Assembly: GCF_002162315.1 (NCBI RefSeq) | Contig: NZ_CP021416.1 | Span: 1,376,207 to 1,440,206 of the forward strand | Length of the DNA stretch: 64,000 nucleotides | Direction: 5' to 3' | From: Sulfurospirillum diekertiae | GTDB taxonomy: Bacteria; Campylobacterota; Campylobacteria; Campylobacterales; Sulfurospirillaceae | Part shown: positions 1 to 8,608 of the stretch, in pieces | Layout: each line of letters begins with the position of its first letter | Numbering within the stretch: the stretch's first letter is position 1 | Program-made: the position numbers and the translations under genes | The notes under the pieces: generated by a model | What the model saw: the letters and a program-made list of their open reading frames with translations, nothing else | Database searches by the model: none | What the model was told of the DNA's origin: nothing

Positions 1-2
1 AA

Positions 3-134
3 TCCATTAGTGGTGTGAATAAAGATGAAGAGTTAGCAAATTTAATACAGTACCAAAAATCATATACCGCAGCAGCAAAAATCATTACAACCATTAATGA
101 AATGTTAGATACTCTTTTAGGCATTAAACAATAG
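3..134 (+). CDS. flgK: Flagellar hook-associated protein FlgK, C-terminal end (partial)
   Basis: The window opens inside a gene; the last 43 codons are present and end with TAG. The residues read NLIQYQKSYTAAAKIITTIN followed by a hydrophobic helix, which is the conserved C-terminal coiled-coil signature of FlgK and other axial flagellar proteins. FlgK joins the hook to the filament and is exported through the flagellar type III apparatus. The stop codon overlaps the GTG start of the following permease gene by one base (TAGTG). Family assignment is from motif recognition of a short C-terminal piece, so other axial proteins such as FlgE remain possible but fit less well. Confidence 0.8.
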   Translation, partial: SISGVNKDEELANLIQYQKSYTAAAKIITTINEMLDTLLGIKQ

Positions 135-945
135 TGAAAAAATTTCCTTTTTTGAGCACTTTCATCTTGGTGCTCATTTTCCTATTCTGTTTTGTATTCC
201 CTTCTTTCTATACAGGATCAGCTTATGATCTGAATCCTTCCGCAATTTTATTGCCCCCTAGTTTAGAACATTTTTTAGGTACGGATAGATTAGGGCGCGA
301 TCTTTTTGCTCGCTTGATGATAGGAGGACAAGTCTCTTTGATTATTGGTGTTTTAAGTGCATTGATTTCTAGTTTAGTGGGACTGATGATTGGGATTAGT
401 GCAGGATTTTTTCAAAAAAATGTCGACAAGTTTATTATTATTGTAATTGATCTTTTTCTAACGTTTCCTACTTTTTTTCTTCTTTTAGCTTTGATTAGTT
501 ACATGAGTGCTTCTGTATGGGTGCTTATTTTTATTATCTCTATCACAGGATGGATGGGGATGGCAAGGATGATACGCTCTGAAAGTTTTGCTATTTCGAA
601 TGCTCCATTTATTAAAATTTTAAAACTATCCAATGTGAATATGTTGAAAATTATTTTTAAATACTTCGCTCCTTTGCTTGCACCTATTTTTTTTATTAGT
701 TTTACCTTTGGTGTCAGTGGAGCAATCTTAGCAGAGAGTGGCCTTAGCTTCTTGGGTATTGGTATTACACCTCCTCAAATGAGCTGGGGTGTGATTATTA
801 GTGAAGGAAAAGAGGTTATTGACATCGCATGGTGGCTTAGTTTCTTTCCAGGTTTTTGATCTTTTTAGTCACTCTGTCGCTCATTAATCTCTCTGATTAT
901 TTGCAAAGCAAGAGTAATGAAAAAGATATTTTAAATGACATTTGA
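134..945 (+). CDS. Peptide/nickel-type ABC transporter permease (OppC/DppC family), frameshifted near the 3' end
   Basis: This is an inner-membrane permease subunit with an N-terminal membrane segment, the family motif LGTDRLGRDLFARL at about residues 48-61, several further membrane helices and the EAA-type loop ending in ESGLSFLGIGITPPQMSWG. The GTG start overlaps the flgK stop. The uninterrupted frame ends at 859 after WWLSFFPGF. In the +2 frame the next bases continue with a normal OppC tail (LIFLVTLSLINLSDYLQ) to a TGA at 945. The run of five T at 853-857 would have to be six to join them, so a one-base deletion in a homopolymer is inferred. Partner permease, ATPase and binding protein are not in the window. 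Substrate is unknown: peptides or nickel are both handled by this family. Confidence 0.8.
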
Positions 946-1687
946 TCAAATTGCAAAACGCCTCAAAGAAGAAGCTCTTAAGCGTAATCATATAGAAGAA
1001 ATATCCTTAGATCGCCCTGATCCTTTAATGATTGCTTCTCGTTATAATGATGAATTTAGTGCGTTAATCTGTGCTTTGTTTGCGTATGGTAATGTTCCAG
1101 CAATCATAAAATTTTTGGAAAGTTTAAATTTTTCACTCTTAGATAGTGATGAGACTACAATTCAGGAAACACTAGATCATCATTATTACCGTTTTCAAAA
1201 TTCTCAAGATATTCAAGCCCTTTTTATCACATTGCATCGTCTTAAAAAAGAAGGTTCATTGGAGTCCACTTTTGTTTCAGCGTACCAAAAAAGTGCTAAT
1301 GTTATGGATGGTCTCCGCGCACTAATAGCCATGTTATATGATTTGAATCCTTACCGTTCACGTGGCTATCAGTTTTTATTGGGTACAATACCATCTATAA
1401 ATCCACACTCTCCTTATAAACGATGGCATATGTATCTTAGATGGATGGTGCGTAAAGATCATCTTGACCTTGGTCTTTGGCAGGGCGTTAATACCAAAGA
1501 TTTGCTCGTACCTCTTGATACTCACACCTTTGCATTGGGAAAGAAATTAGGCTTAATTCAGCGAAAAACGTATGATTTTAAAGCTGTTTTAGAGTTGAGT
1601 GAGTCATTTAAAAAGATTGATCCAAGTGATCCTGTCAAATACGATTTTGCACTCTATCGCTTAGGACAAGAGAAAATTTTTCTTTAA
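935..1687 (+). CDS. TIGR02757 (DUF2400) family protein
   Basis: A 250-residue soluble protein. The features I recognise from TIGR02757 are the N-terminal YNDEFSALICALFAYGNV segment, the central RWMVRKDHLDLGLW block and the LDTHTFALGKKLGL segment. The architecture resembles helix-hairpin-helix base-excision glycosylases, but the biochemical function is not established. The ATG lies 11 bases before the repaired end of the upstream permease, so the two genes would be translationally coupled if the permease frameshift is a sequencing error. Length is normal for the family. No signal peptide or membrane segment. Confidence 0.82.
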   Translation: MTFDQIAKRLKEEALKRNHIEEISLDRPDPLMIASRYNDEFSALICALFAYGNVPAIIKFLESLNFSLLDSDETTIQETLDHHYYRFQNSQDIQALFITLHRLKKEGSLESTFVSAYQKSANVMDGLRALIAMLYDLNPYRSRGYQFLLGTIPSINPHSPYKRWHMYLRWMVRKDHLDLGLWQGVNTKDLLVPLDTHTFALGKKLGLIQRKTYDFKAVLELSESFKKIDPSDPVKYDFALYRLGQEKIFL

Positions 1688-1695
1688 GGTTCAGA

Positions 1696-3390
1696 ATGAA
1701 TATAAAGTATTGGCTTCCTAGGAGTTTTACTGTTTTAAGGGAGGGGTACTCTGTTGCAAAGTTATCGTCTGATATTGTAGCAGGGTCTACCGTTGCGATT
1801 ATTGCCTTGCCTTTAGCAATGGCATTTGCAATAGCAAGTGGAGTTAGTCCCGAAAAAGGATTGTTTACAGCGGTTGTCGCGGGAATTATCATCTCTCTCT
1901 TTGGTGGGAGTAGGTATCAGATTGGAGGTCCTACAGGGGCTTTTGTTGTGGTACTTTATGCAGTTATTTTAAAACATGGATACGATGGTTTGGTCATTGC
2001 TACATTTTTAGCAGGTATCATGCTCTTTTTTATGGGAATTTTTAGACTTGGCAACATTATCAAGTATATTCCTTATCCTGTTACAGTTGGTTTTACCACA
2101 GGAATAGCGCTGATTATCTTCTCTTCGCAGATCAAAGATTTTTTGGGACTTCCTATTGCCAAAATGCCAGCAGAGTTTATCGATCAATGGAAACTTTACT
2201 CTATTGAATTTTTACATGTAAACTATTATGCATTGGCTATTGGAGCCGTGAGTATGGCTCTTTTGATTAAATTACGTCATCGTTTTCCTCATATTCCAAC
2301 GCCCATTATTGTTATTATTCTCTCAGCGCTAGCTGTGTATCTTTTTAAACTTCCTGTGGAGACGATTGGTTCTAAATTTGGTACACTCCCTGCTACTTTA
2401 CCTTATCCATCTATTCCCGCTTTTTCACTGGAAAAAGTGCGTGCTGTTTTTCCAGATGCTATTACCATAGCGCTGTTAGGGGCCATTGAATCACTACTTT
2501 CGTGTGTTGTAGCTGATGGTATGACAGGAGATCGTCACCACTCCAATAAAGAGCTTATGGCTCAAGGTGCAGCCAATATTGCCTCTGTCCTTTTTGGTGG
2601 TATTGCAGCTACAGGTGCGATTGCAAGAACAGCAACGAATATTAAAGCAGGTGCTTATAGTCCCATTGCAGGTGTCGTACATTCACTAATGTTACTCATT
2701 TTTATGTTCTTGTTCTCCAAATTTATTGTGTTGATCCCTTTAGCAACATTGGCTGCTATCTTGATTGTTGTCGCATGGAATATGAGTGAATTTCACCATT
2801 TTAAAGCCATTGCTCTCAAATCCGAACGTAATGATATCGTTGTGCTTTTAATGACTTTTTTCCTCACAGTTTTGATTGATCTCAATACCGGTGTGCAAAC
2901 AGGCATTATGTTAGCAGGACTGTTGTTTATTAAGCGTATGATTGATGTGACAGGAATAGTGGATACCAAAAATACCATTGGAATGCCTTTAGATGAAGAT
3001 GATGAACCTTTAGAAGTTGAGGATACAAATGCCATCTCTAAAAAAATTGTTCCCAAAGATGTTGAAGTTTATGAAATTGATGGACCTTTCTTTTTTGGCG
3101 TTGCCGATCGTCTCAAAAATATCCTTAGTGAAGTAAGTCAAGCTCCCAAAGTCTTCATTTTACGCATGCGTCATGTACCTATGATTGATGCAACAGGACT
3201 TCATGCGTTGGATGAATTTTTTGATCTTTGCCAAGGCAATGGAACGATTCTTGTACTTTCAGGGGTTAATGAGCACATTAAGCTTAAAATACGTCGTCTT
3301 GGATTTGAGAAAAAAATAGGGACAGAAAACATCACCGACAATATTGATATGGCACTTAGCCGTGCACATAGATTATTAGAAAAGGAGTAA
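1696..3390 (+). CDS. SulP family inorganic anion transporter with C-terminal STAS domain
   Basis: A 564-residue inner-membrane transporter. Roughly residues 20-420 form the SulP transmembrane domain; the signature SDIVAGSTVAIIALPLAMAF lies near the N-terminus and GGPTGAFVVVLYAVI follows. Residues about 455-560 form the cytoplasmic STAS domain with RMRHVPMIDATGLHALDEF. Family members carry sulfate, bicarbonate or other anions, often with Na+ or H+; substrate cannot be decided here. The start is ATG at 1696, eight bases after the upstream stop, with AAGG overlapping that stop as ribosome binding site. The tautomerase gene follows after four bases, suggesting one operon. A copy of the TTACATGTAA palindrome at 2212 encodes Leu-His-Val. 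Confidence 0.93.
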   Translation: MNIKYWLPRSFTVLREGYSVAKLSSDIVAGSTVAIIALPLAMAFAIASGVSPEKGLFTAVVAGIIISLFGGSRYQIGGPTGAFVVVLYAVILKHGYDGLVIATFLAGIMLFFMGIFRLGNIIKYIPYPVTVGFTTGIALIIFSSQIKDFLGLPIAKMPAEFIDQWKLYSIEFLHVNYYALAIGAVSMALLIKLRHRFPHIPTPIIVIILSALAVYLFKLPVETIGSKFGTLPATLPYPSIPAFSLEKVRAVFPDAITIALLGAIESLLSCVVADGMTGDRHHSNKELMAQGAANIASVLFGGIAATGAIARTATNIKAGAYSPIAGVVHSLMLLIFMFLFSKFIVLIPLATLAAILIVVAWNMSEFHHFKAIALKSERNDIVVLLMTFFLTVLIDLNTGVQTGIMLAGLLFIKRMIDVTGIVDTKNTIGMPLDEDDEPLEVEDTNAISKKIVPKDVEVYEIDGPFFFGVADRLKNILSEVSQAPKVFILRMRHVPMIDATGLHALDEFFDLCQGNGTILVLSGVNEHIKLKIRRLGFEKKIGTENITDNIDMALSRAHRLLEKE

Positions 3391-3394
3391 ATAG

Positions 3395-3601
3395 ATGCCT
3401 TATGTTAATATCAAAATCACCAAAGAGGGTGCAACGAAAGAGCAAAAAGAAGAGCTTATTGCAGGAGTCACGAACCTTTTGGTGAGTGTCCTTGGTAAAA
3501 ATCCAGCCACAACGGTTGTTACGATTGATGAAGTGGATATGGATAATTGGGGAATTGGTGGGCAACAGGTCAGCGAACTTCGCAAAAAGCCGAAGCCTTA
3601 A
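3395..3601 (+). CDS. 4-oxalocrotonate tautomerase family protein
   Basis: A 68-residue protein beginning Met-Pro-Tyr-Val. Removal of Met would expose the catalytic Pro1 that is the general base in this superfamily. The rest fits the single beta-alpha-beta unit, with KEQKEELIAGVTNLLVSVLG as the helix and a family-like VDMDNWGIGGQ segment. Such proteins form hexamers and interconvert enol and keto acids; the physiological substrate here is unknown. It starts five bases after the SulP stop and is probably cotranscribed. Size is normal for the family. Confidence 0.88.
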   Translation: MPYVNIKITKEGATKEQKEELIAGVTNLLVSVLGKNPATTVVTIDEVDMDNWGIGGQQVSELRKKPKP

Positions 3602-3660
3602 ACTACTATTAAATGATTTATCGGTACAATCACGCAAATTATTAACGAAGGAAATGTGTA

Positions 3661-4338
3661 ATGGGCGAAATGTTTACATTTTTAGGTCTTATTAACCACA
3701 CTCATGACTTCATCTTTGTATCACATGTTTTATTGGTTGGTGTTATCAGTCTTGCCTTGGCAAAACTGGCAACGTCTAAAATGCAACTGGTACCAAGTGG
3801 TGTTCAAAATGTCATGGAAGCATATCTTGAGAGTGTCGTCTCTATGGGTAAAGACGTCATTGGAGAAGAATTGGCGCGTAAATATCTACCATTAGTAGCT
3901 ACTATTGGTTTAATGGTATTTATTGCAAACGTTATTGGTATTATTCCTGGTTTCGAATCACCTACGGGTAACCTTAATATGACATTAGCACTTGCATTGA
4001 TGGTGTTTGTCTATTATAATTACGAAGGTATCCGTGTAAACGGTGTTGTTCATTATTTTGCACACTTTATGGGACCATTGAAAGTTTTAGCACCTTTGAT
4101 GTTTCCTATCGAAGTTGTTTCACACTTTTCAAGAATTGTCTCTTTAACCTTCCGACTTTTTGGAAACATTAAAGGTGACGATCTTTTCTTAGCAGTTGTT
4201 TTGATGCTTGCTCCTTGGATAGCACCACTTCCTGCCTATGCGCTTTTAACATTCTCTGCATTCTTGCAGACATTTATTTTTATGATCTTAACATACGTTT
4301 ATCTTGCAGGTGCTGTTTTAATTAGCGAAGAGCACTAA
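3661..4338 (+). CDS. atpB: ATP synthase F0 sector subunit a
   Basis: A 225-residue, highly hydrophobic protein with the subunit-a hallmark at about residues 155-180, [19 protein letters not shown], including the essential arginine of the proton half-channel. A second conserved block, [21 protein letters not shown], is near the C-terminus. It forms the stator side of the membrane proton path together with the c-ring. The start ATG at 3661 has GAAGGA eight bases upstream. The gene stands apart from other ATP synthase genes, as is usual in Campylobacterota, where atpB is not in the atpFHAGDC operon. Confidence 0.96.
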   Translation: MGEMFTFLGLINHTHDFIFVSHVLLVGVISLALAKLATSKMQLVPSGVQNVMEAYLESVVSMGKDVIGEELARKYLPLVATIGLMVFIANVIGIIPGFESPTGNLNMTLALALMVFVYYNYEGIRVNGVVHYFAHFMGPLKVLAPLMFPIEVVSHFSRIVSLTFRLFGNIKGDDLFLAVVLMLAPWIAPLPAYALLTFSAFLQTFIFMILTYVYLAGAVLISEEH

Positions 4339-4349
4339 AAAGTATTCTC

Positions 4350-4631
4350 TTGTTACACCAACAAACGTGTTTTGAAAAACTCCTCAGCTTTTTGCAAGGT
4401 GCCTCTTGGGCTCTTGCAATCGCTGGTGGAGGTTATACCTTCCTACTTTTTCTTCCTTTTGGTTTTATCATTGCTTCCATTATTGCGCTTTTTATTTTTC
4501 TTGCAGGGTGCTTTTTTGCCATTATATGTGAGATGGCACAGCTTCAGTTGGATAAACTAGATGAGCTTAAAAAACAGACGCATTTTTTAGAGAAACTTTC
4601 TCTCAATGATCAAACACTATCTCATCACTGA
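4350..4631 (+). CDS. Small hypothetical membrane protein
   Basis: A 93-residue protein with a predicted TTG start. It has two closely spaced hydrophobic segments (about residues 18-36 and 38-60), followed by a charged tail rich in Gln, Lys and Leu. I do not recognise a family. It sits 11 bases after atpB and overlaps the thiE-like gene by 26 bases, so it is likely translated as part of the same transcript. The overlap and continuous frame argue that it is real, but there is no strong ribosome binding site and the start is uncertain. Confidence 0.5.
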   Translation: MLHQQTCFEKLLSFLQGASWALAIAGGGYTFLLFLPFGFIIASIIALFIFLAGCFFAIICEMAQLQLDKLDELKKQTHFLEKLSLNDQTLSHH

Positions 4632-5163
4632 TCCTGCTTTTTATACTTCCAATCCCGAAGAGGTTGTTCAAAAACTTTTACATGTAAAGACAAAATATCA
4701 GCCTGACTATATCTGTCTCCGCGATAAAATAACCTCAGATTATGCCTCACTTTCCAAAGCTGTCGCAAACGCTTTCTTGCAAGATGCAAAAACGAAACTG
4801 TATTTGCATACTGATTTTAGATTAGCGCATGCATTAGGATGTAATGGTGTACATTTACCTTCTACTGCGTTACATGTCATTGAAAAAGCTAAAGCCTTAG
4901 GTTTAGAAGTGATTGTAAGTACGCATACCTTAGAAGAAATAGAAGAAGCTGAAAAAAGAGGAGCGGATGCAATCACATTTAGTCCAATTTTTGCGACGCC
5001 CAATAAGGGAAAACCGCTTGGTTTAGAGAAGTTAAAAGAAATAAATGATAGAATCAACATTAAATGTTTTGCGCTTGGTGGCATCATCAACATAGAACAA
5101 GTGAAAGCTTGTGAAGAGATTGGTGTATACGGTTTTGCCTCAATTCGCTTTTTTTTAGATTAA
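4606..5163 (+). CDS. thiE: Thiamine phosphate synthase (ThiE/TenI family)
   Basis: A 185-residue TIM-barrel protein. Recognisable segments are ICLRDK near the N-terminus (the usual QLR/LR-K position), GCNGVHLPS, then ADAITFSPIFATPNKGKPLG for the pyrophosphate-binding loop, and a C-terminal ALGGI phosphate-binding turn. ThiE joins the pyrimidine and thiazole phosphates of thiamine; TenI is a related thiazole tautomerase. The protein is somewhat shorter than typical ThiE (about 210 aa), so TenI-like function is an alternative. It overlaps the small upstream membrane-protein gene. A TTACATGTAA copy at 4678 encodes Leu-His-Val. Confidence 0.78.
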   Translation: MIKHYLITDPAFYTSNPEEVVQKLLHVKTKYQPDYICLRDKITSDYASLSKAVANAFLQDAKTKLYLHTDFRLAHALGCNGVHLPSTALHVIEKAKALGLEVIVSTHTLEEIEEAEKRGADAITFSPIFATPNKGKPLGLEKLKEINDRINIKCFALGGIINIEQVKACEEIGVYGFASIRFFLD

Positions 5164-5178
5164 TCCAAAGGGAAGTTA

Positions 5179-6609
5179 ATGAAATTTGAAGTCGTTATTG
5201 GACTAGAAGTTCATGCTCAATTAAACACTAAAACCAAGATTTTTTGCAGTTGCCCCACCAGCTTTGGCGACGAACCCAATACCAATGTGTGTGAAGTCTG
5301 CTTAGGACTTCCAGGCTCACTGCCTGTTTTAAACAAAGAAGCGGTGAAAAAAGCCATCGCGCTTGGTACAGCTATCAATGCGACCATCAATCAAAAATCT
5401 ATTTTTAACCGTAAAAATTACTTCTATCCCGATCTTCCAAAAGGGTATCAAATCAGCCAATTTGAGATACCTATCGTTGAAGCGGGTGAAATTTATATTG
5501 ACTTTGAAGATGGTACAACGAAGCGTATTGGAGTCACTCGTGCGCACCTTGAAGAGGATGCTGGTAAGAACATCCATCATGGTAGTGTCTCTCATGTAGA
5601 TTTAAATCGCGCGGGTACACCACTTCTTGAGATCGTTAGTGAACCCGATATGAGAAGCAGTGAAGAGGCAATTTTGTACCTTAAAAAATTGCATGCGATT
5701 TTGCGTTACCTCGACATCAGTGATGCAAATATGCAAGAGGGAAGTTTCCGCTGTGATGCGAACGTTTCCATTCGCCCCAAAGGTGATACGAAGCTTTATA
5801 CTAGAGCAGAGATTAAAAACCTAAATTCATTTAAGTTTATTCAAAAAGCGATTGATTATGAAGTTGAACGTCAAAGTAATGCATGGGAAGATGGCGTGTA
5901 TGAACGAGAAGTGGTTCAAGAAACGCGTCTTTATGACATTGATAAAGACGAAACACGCAGTATGCGTTCTAAAGAAGACAGTGCAGAGTATCGCTATTTC
6001 CCAGATCCTGACCTATTGCCAGTGCTTATTCCTGATGATATGCTCGCAGAGTGTATCCAAATTCCAGAACTCCCCGATCAAAAGCGTGATCGTTTCCTTA
6101 AAGAGTATGGTATTAAAGAGTACGATGCCAATGTAATTACATCCAGTGTTGAAATGGCTCAATTTTATGAGACAATGATCCAGGAGGGTGCAGGAGCCAA
6201 GAACTCTGTGACATGGCTCACCGTAGAGCTTTTAGCACGTTTGAGTCATGGTGTGACCCTTACCACTTCACCTGTTGATGCCGTAAAATTAGCCTCTATT
6301 GTCAAACGCATTGAAGATGGAACCATTAGTGGCAAAGCGGCAAAAGAGGTTCTTGATTATTTGATGCAAAACAGTACCCATGTTGATGACGCCATTGAAA
6401 AACTTGGACTGAAACAAGTGAGTGATGATGGTGCAATTTTGGCAATTATTGATGCCATTATCAGTGCCAATGCTGATAAAGTAGCAGAGTATAGAAGTGG
6501 TAAAGATAAACTTTTTGGTTTCTTTGTAGGACAAACGATGAAAGAGAGCAAAGGGACTGCAAATCCTACAAAAGTGAATGAACTTTTAAAATCTAGACTT
6601 GATGTATAA
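5179..6609 (+). CDS. gatB: Aspartyl/glutamyl-tRNA amidotransferase subunit B
   Basis: A 476-residue protein of normal GatB length. The N-terminal signature [16 protein letters not shown] and the zinc-site cysteines in [18 protein letters not shown] are present, then DYNR-type loop [17 protein letters not shown] and [18 protein letters not shown]. The C-terminal helical tail (YqeY-like, tRNA binding) is also present. With GatA and GatC it amidates Glu-tRNA(Gln) and Asp-tRNA(Asn), which Campylobacterota require because they lack the corresponding direct synthetases. GGGAAG precedes the ATG by a few bases. Confidence 0.97.
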   Translation: MKFEVVIGLEVHAQLNTKTKIFCSCPTSFGDEPNTNVCEVCLGLPGSLPVLNKEAVKKAIALGTAINATINQKSIFNRKNYFYPDLPKGYQISQFEIPIVEAGEIYIDFEDGTTKRIGVTRAHLEEDAGKNIHHGSVSHVDLNRAGTPLLEIVSEPDMRSSEEAILYLKKLHAILRYLDISDANMQEGSFRCDANVSIRPKGDTKLYTRAEIKNLNSFKFIQKAIDYEVERQSNAWEDGVYEREVVQETRLYDIDKDETRSMRSKEDSAEYRYFPDPDLLPVLIPDDMLAECIQIPELPDQKRDRFLKEYGIKEYDANVITSSVEMAQFYETMIQEGAGAKNSVTWLTVELLARLSHGVTLTTSPVDAVKLASIVKRIEDGTISGKAAKEVLDYLMQNSTHVDDAIEKLGLKQVSDDGAILAIIDAIISANADKVAEYRSGKDKLFGFFVGQTMKESKGTANPTKVNELLKSRLDV

Positions 6610-6621
6610 GCAGGTATTGGC

Positions 6622-7509
6622 GTGAGCATAGCAGTTATTGGAGCGGGGAAATGGGGGCAAGCACTTCAGTTTGCGCTCTCTCGCAATTTTACATGTAAGA
6701 TTACTTCGCGCCAACAAAAATCTATTGAAAATTTTGTAAACCTTGAAGAAGCATTAACCTGTCAATATCTCATTTTTGCACTTCCTGCACAAGTGGTTCG
6801 TGGTTGGTTGGAAACGCATTTTAGCTTTAGTGGTCAAAAGATTTTGGTTGCTGCTAAAGGAATCGAGCAGGGAAGTGGGGCATTTTTAAATGAAATTTTT
6901 GCAAATTTTGTTCCTGAAGATCATCTTAGCTTCCTCTCAGGTCCTTCGTTTGCAAGTGAAGTGATACAAGGGCTTCCTACCGCTCTTGTCATCAATTCTA
7001 CTAATGATATACTTGCTAAAGAGTTTGCTTCATTTTTCCCTTCATTTATCAAAACTTATACTTCAAAAGATGTTATTGGTGCAGAAGTCTGTGGTGCTTA
7101 TAAAAATGTTCTCGCCATTGCCAGCGGTATTTGTGATGGATTAAGGTTGGGAAATAACGCAAGGGCTAGTTTAATCGCCAGAGGGCTTGTGGAGATGCGC
7201 CGTTTTGGTAAGTATTTTGGAGCACAGGATGAAACTTTTTTAGGTTTGAGTGGCGCAGGTGATCTGTTTTTAACAGCTTCCAGTACACTTTCACGTAATT
7301 ATCGTGTGGGTCTTTTTTTAGCTGAAGGCAAAAAACTTGAAGATATTTTGATCGCTCTTGGTGAAGTTGCTGAAGGTGTTTTTACCTCTGCAGCCATTTT
7401 TGAGCTCTCTTTGAAACATACCATTTATACTCCCATTGCGCATGAAATAGCATTGATCCTCAAAGGTAAAGAGCCTCGTATCAGTGTTAAAGATTTATTG
7501 GCTGATTGA
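6622..7509 (+). CDS. gpsA: Glycerol-3-phosphate dehydrogenase [NAD(P)+]
   Basis: A 295-residue cytoplasmic enzyme with the Rossmann motif GAGKWGQAL at the extreme N-terminus, the conserved LSGPSFASEV block and the catalytic-lysine region GAYKNVLAIASGICDG. GLSGAGDLFLTASS-SRNY follows in the C-terminal helical domain. It makes sn-glycerol-3-phosphate from dihydroxyacetone phosphate for phospholipid synthesis. The start is GTG at 6622, chosen because the Rossmann strand begins immediately after. It is 12 bases downstream of gatB. A TTACATGTAA copy at 6689 encodes Thr-Cys. Confidence 0.95.
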   Translation: MSIAVIGAGKWGQALQFALSRNFTCKITSRQQKSIENFVNLEEALTCQYLIFALPAQVVRGWLETHFSFSGQKILVAAKGIEQGSGAFLNEIFANFVPEDHLSFLSGPSFASEVIQGLPTALVINSTNDILAKEFASFFPSFIKTYTSKDVIGAEVCGAYKNVLAIASGICDGLRLGNNARASLIARGLVEMRRFGKYFGAQDETFLGLSGAGDLFLTASSTLSRNYRVGLFLAEGKKLEDILIALGEVAEGVFTSAAIFELSLKHTIYTPIAHEIALILKGKEPRISVKDLLAD

Positions 7510-8608
7510 TGATGTTTAGGCTTCTCCTTTCCTGCTTTTTTTTTCTCCACACTTATGTATGCAAAAACACCTTCGCTCGAAGAGATGATTGCCCAAATGA
7601 TTGTGATTGGTTTTGAAGGGGTAAAAGAAGGCGATAAATGGGTGGATCAGATTGCTAAAGATATTAAGCGCGAAAAAATTGGTGGAATTCTTTTAACCGA
7701 TAAAAATATCCAAAATCCAGCACAACTGAAAAAACTCAATGATTATTTAAAAGCTGAAGCACCAAAAGGATTGCCACTGATTGTTGCTGTCGAACAAGAG
7801 GGTGGTGAAAATAGTATATTGAGTGCTAAAAAAGGGTTTAGTGAAATTCCTTCTGCTGCTAGACTTTTTAAGACAAAAGATATTGCTGAGGCGGAAGATC
7901 TTTATAAAAAATTGAGCAGTGATCTTACAAAAGCAGGTATTAATGTAGATCTTGCACCGGTTTTAGATCTTCAACCTAAACGAGATAATCTCGATAGCCC
8001 TAAGGTGCAACGCAGCTACTCTAGTTATGAAGAAATTGTGACAACCTATGCAATGCTTTTAATCAATGCTCTCCATGCGGATGGTGTGACACCTGTTGTG
8101 AAGTATTTTCCTACGGCGGGCGCTAATCTTTGGAATAATTTTTCCAGCGAAGAAGATGTAACGAATACATGGCGCTTCGAGCAGCTCAAACCCTATTATG
8201 ATTTAATTGCTTTTGGGAAGATGGATGCTGTTTTGATCTCACATATTATGCAAAAAGAGATTGATCCTAAAAACCCAGCACTGTTTTCAAAATTGGTTAT
8301 TCAAGGATTGCTTAGAGATAAAATGCATTTTGAGGGAGTTGTCTTTGCTGATAATTTCCGAACAAGCTCAATTTCCAGCAGTATTGATTTTAAACAGCGT
8401 ATTATTCGAAGTATTGATGCAGGAGTTGATATTATCATTATGCCTAATTATTTCTCTGAAAATGCGAGCACTCCTTTGACAATTCAAAAAAATTATTACA
8501 GATGCTATTAAGAATGGTGAATTAAGCGAGGAGCGTATAGCGATTTCTTATGAGCGCATTAATCTTTTCAAACAAAAACTATTAAAGAGAGGAAGCCATG
8601 TTAATTAA
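7509..8608 (+). CDS. Secreted glycoside hydrolase family 3 (NagZ-like) protein with two homopolymer frameshifts
   Basis: The intact central frame (7555-8511) encodes a GH3 N-terminal-type barrel: EEMIAQMIVIGFEG, IGGILLTDKNIQNP, LPLIVAVEQEGG, VDLAPVLDL, VVKYFPTAG, FEGVVFADNF and SIDAGVDIIIMPNY. The NagZ KHFPGHG loop is altered to KYFPTAG. An ATG at 7509 overlapping the gpsA stop starts a signal-peptide-like sequence (MMFRLLLSCFFFSTLMYA) that joins the barrel only if the nine T at 7536-7544 are read as eight. At the 3' end, reading the seven A at 8486-8492 as six restores a helical C-terminus ending at 8608, overlapping the next ATG by 11 bases. A peptidoglycan beta-hexosaminidase role is inferred, but with the altered active loop activity is doubtful. 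Confidence 0.72.

Noticed and set aside
3400-3637. Minus-strand open frames opposite the tautomerase gene
   Set aside because: They are shadows of a clear tautomerase gene with Pro after Met and good operon spacing.
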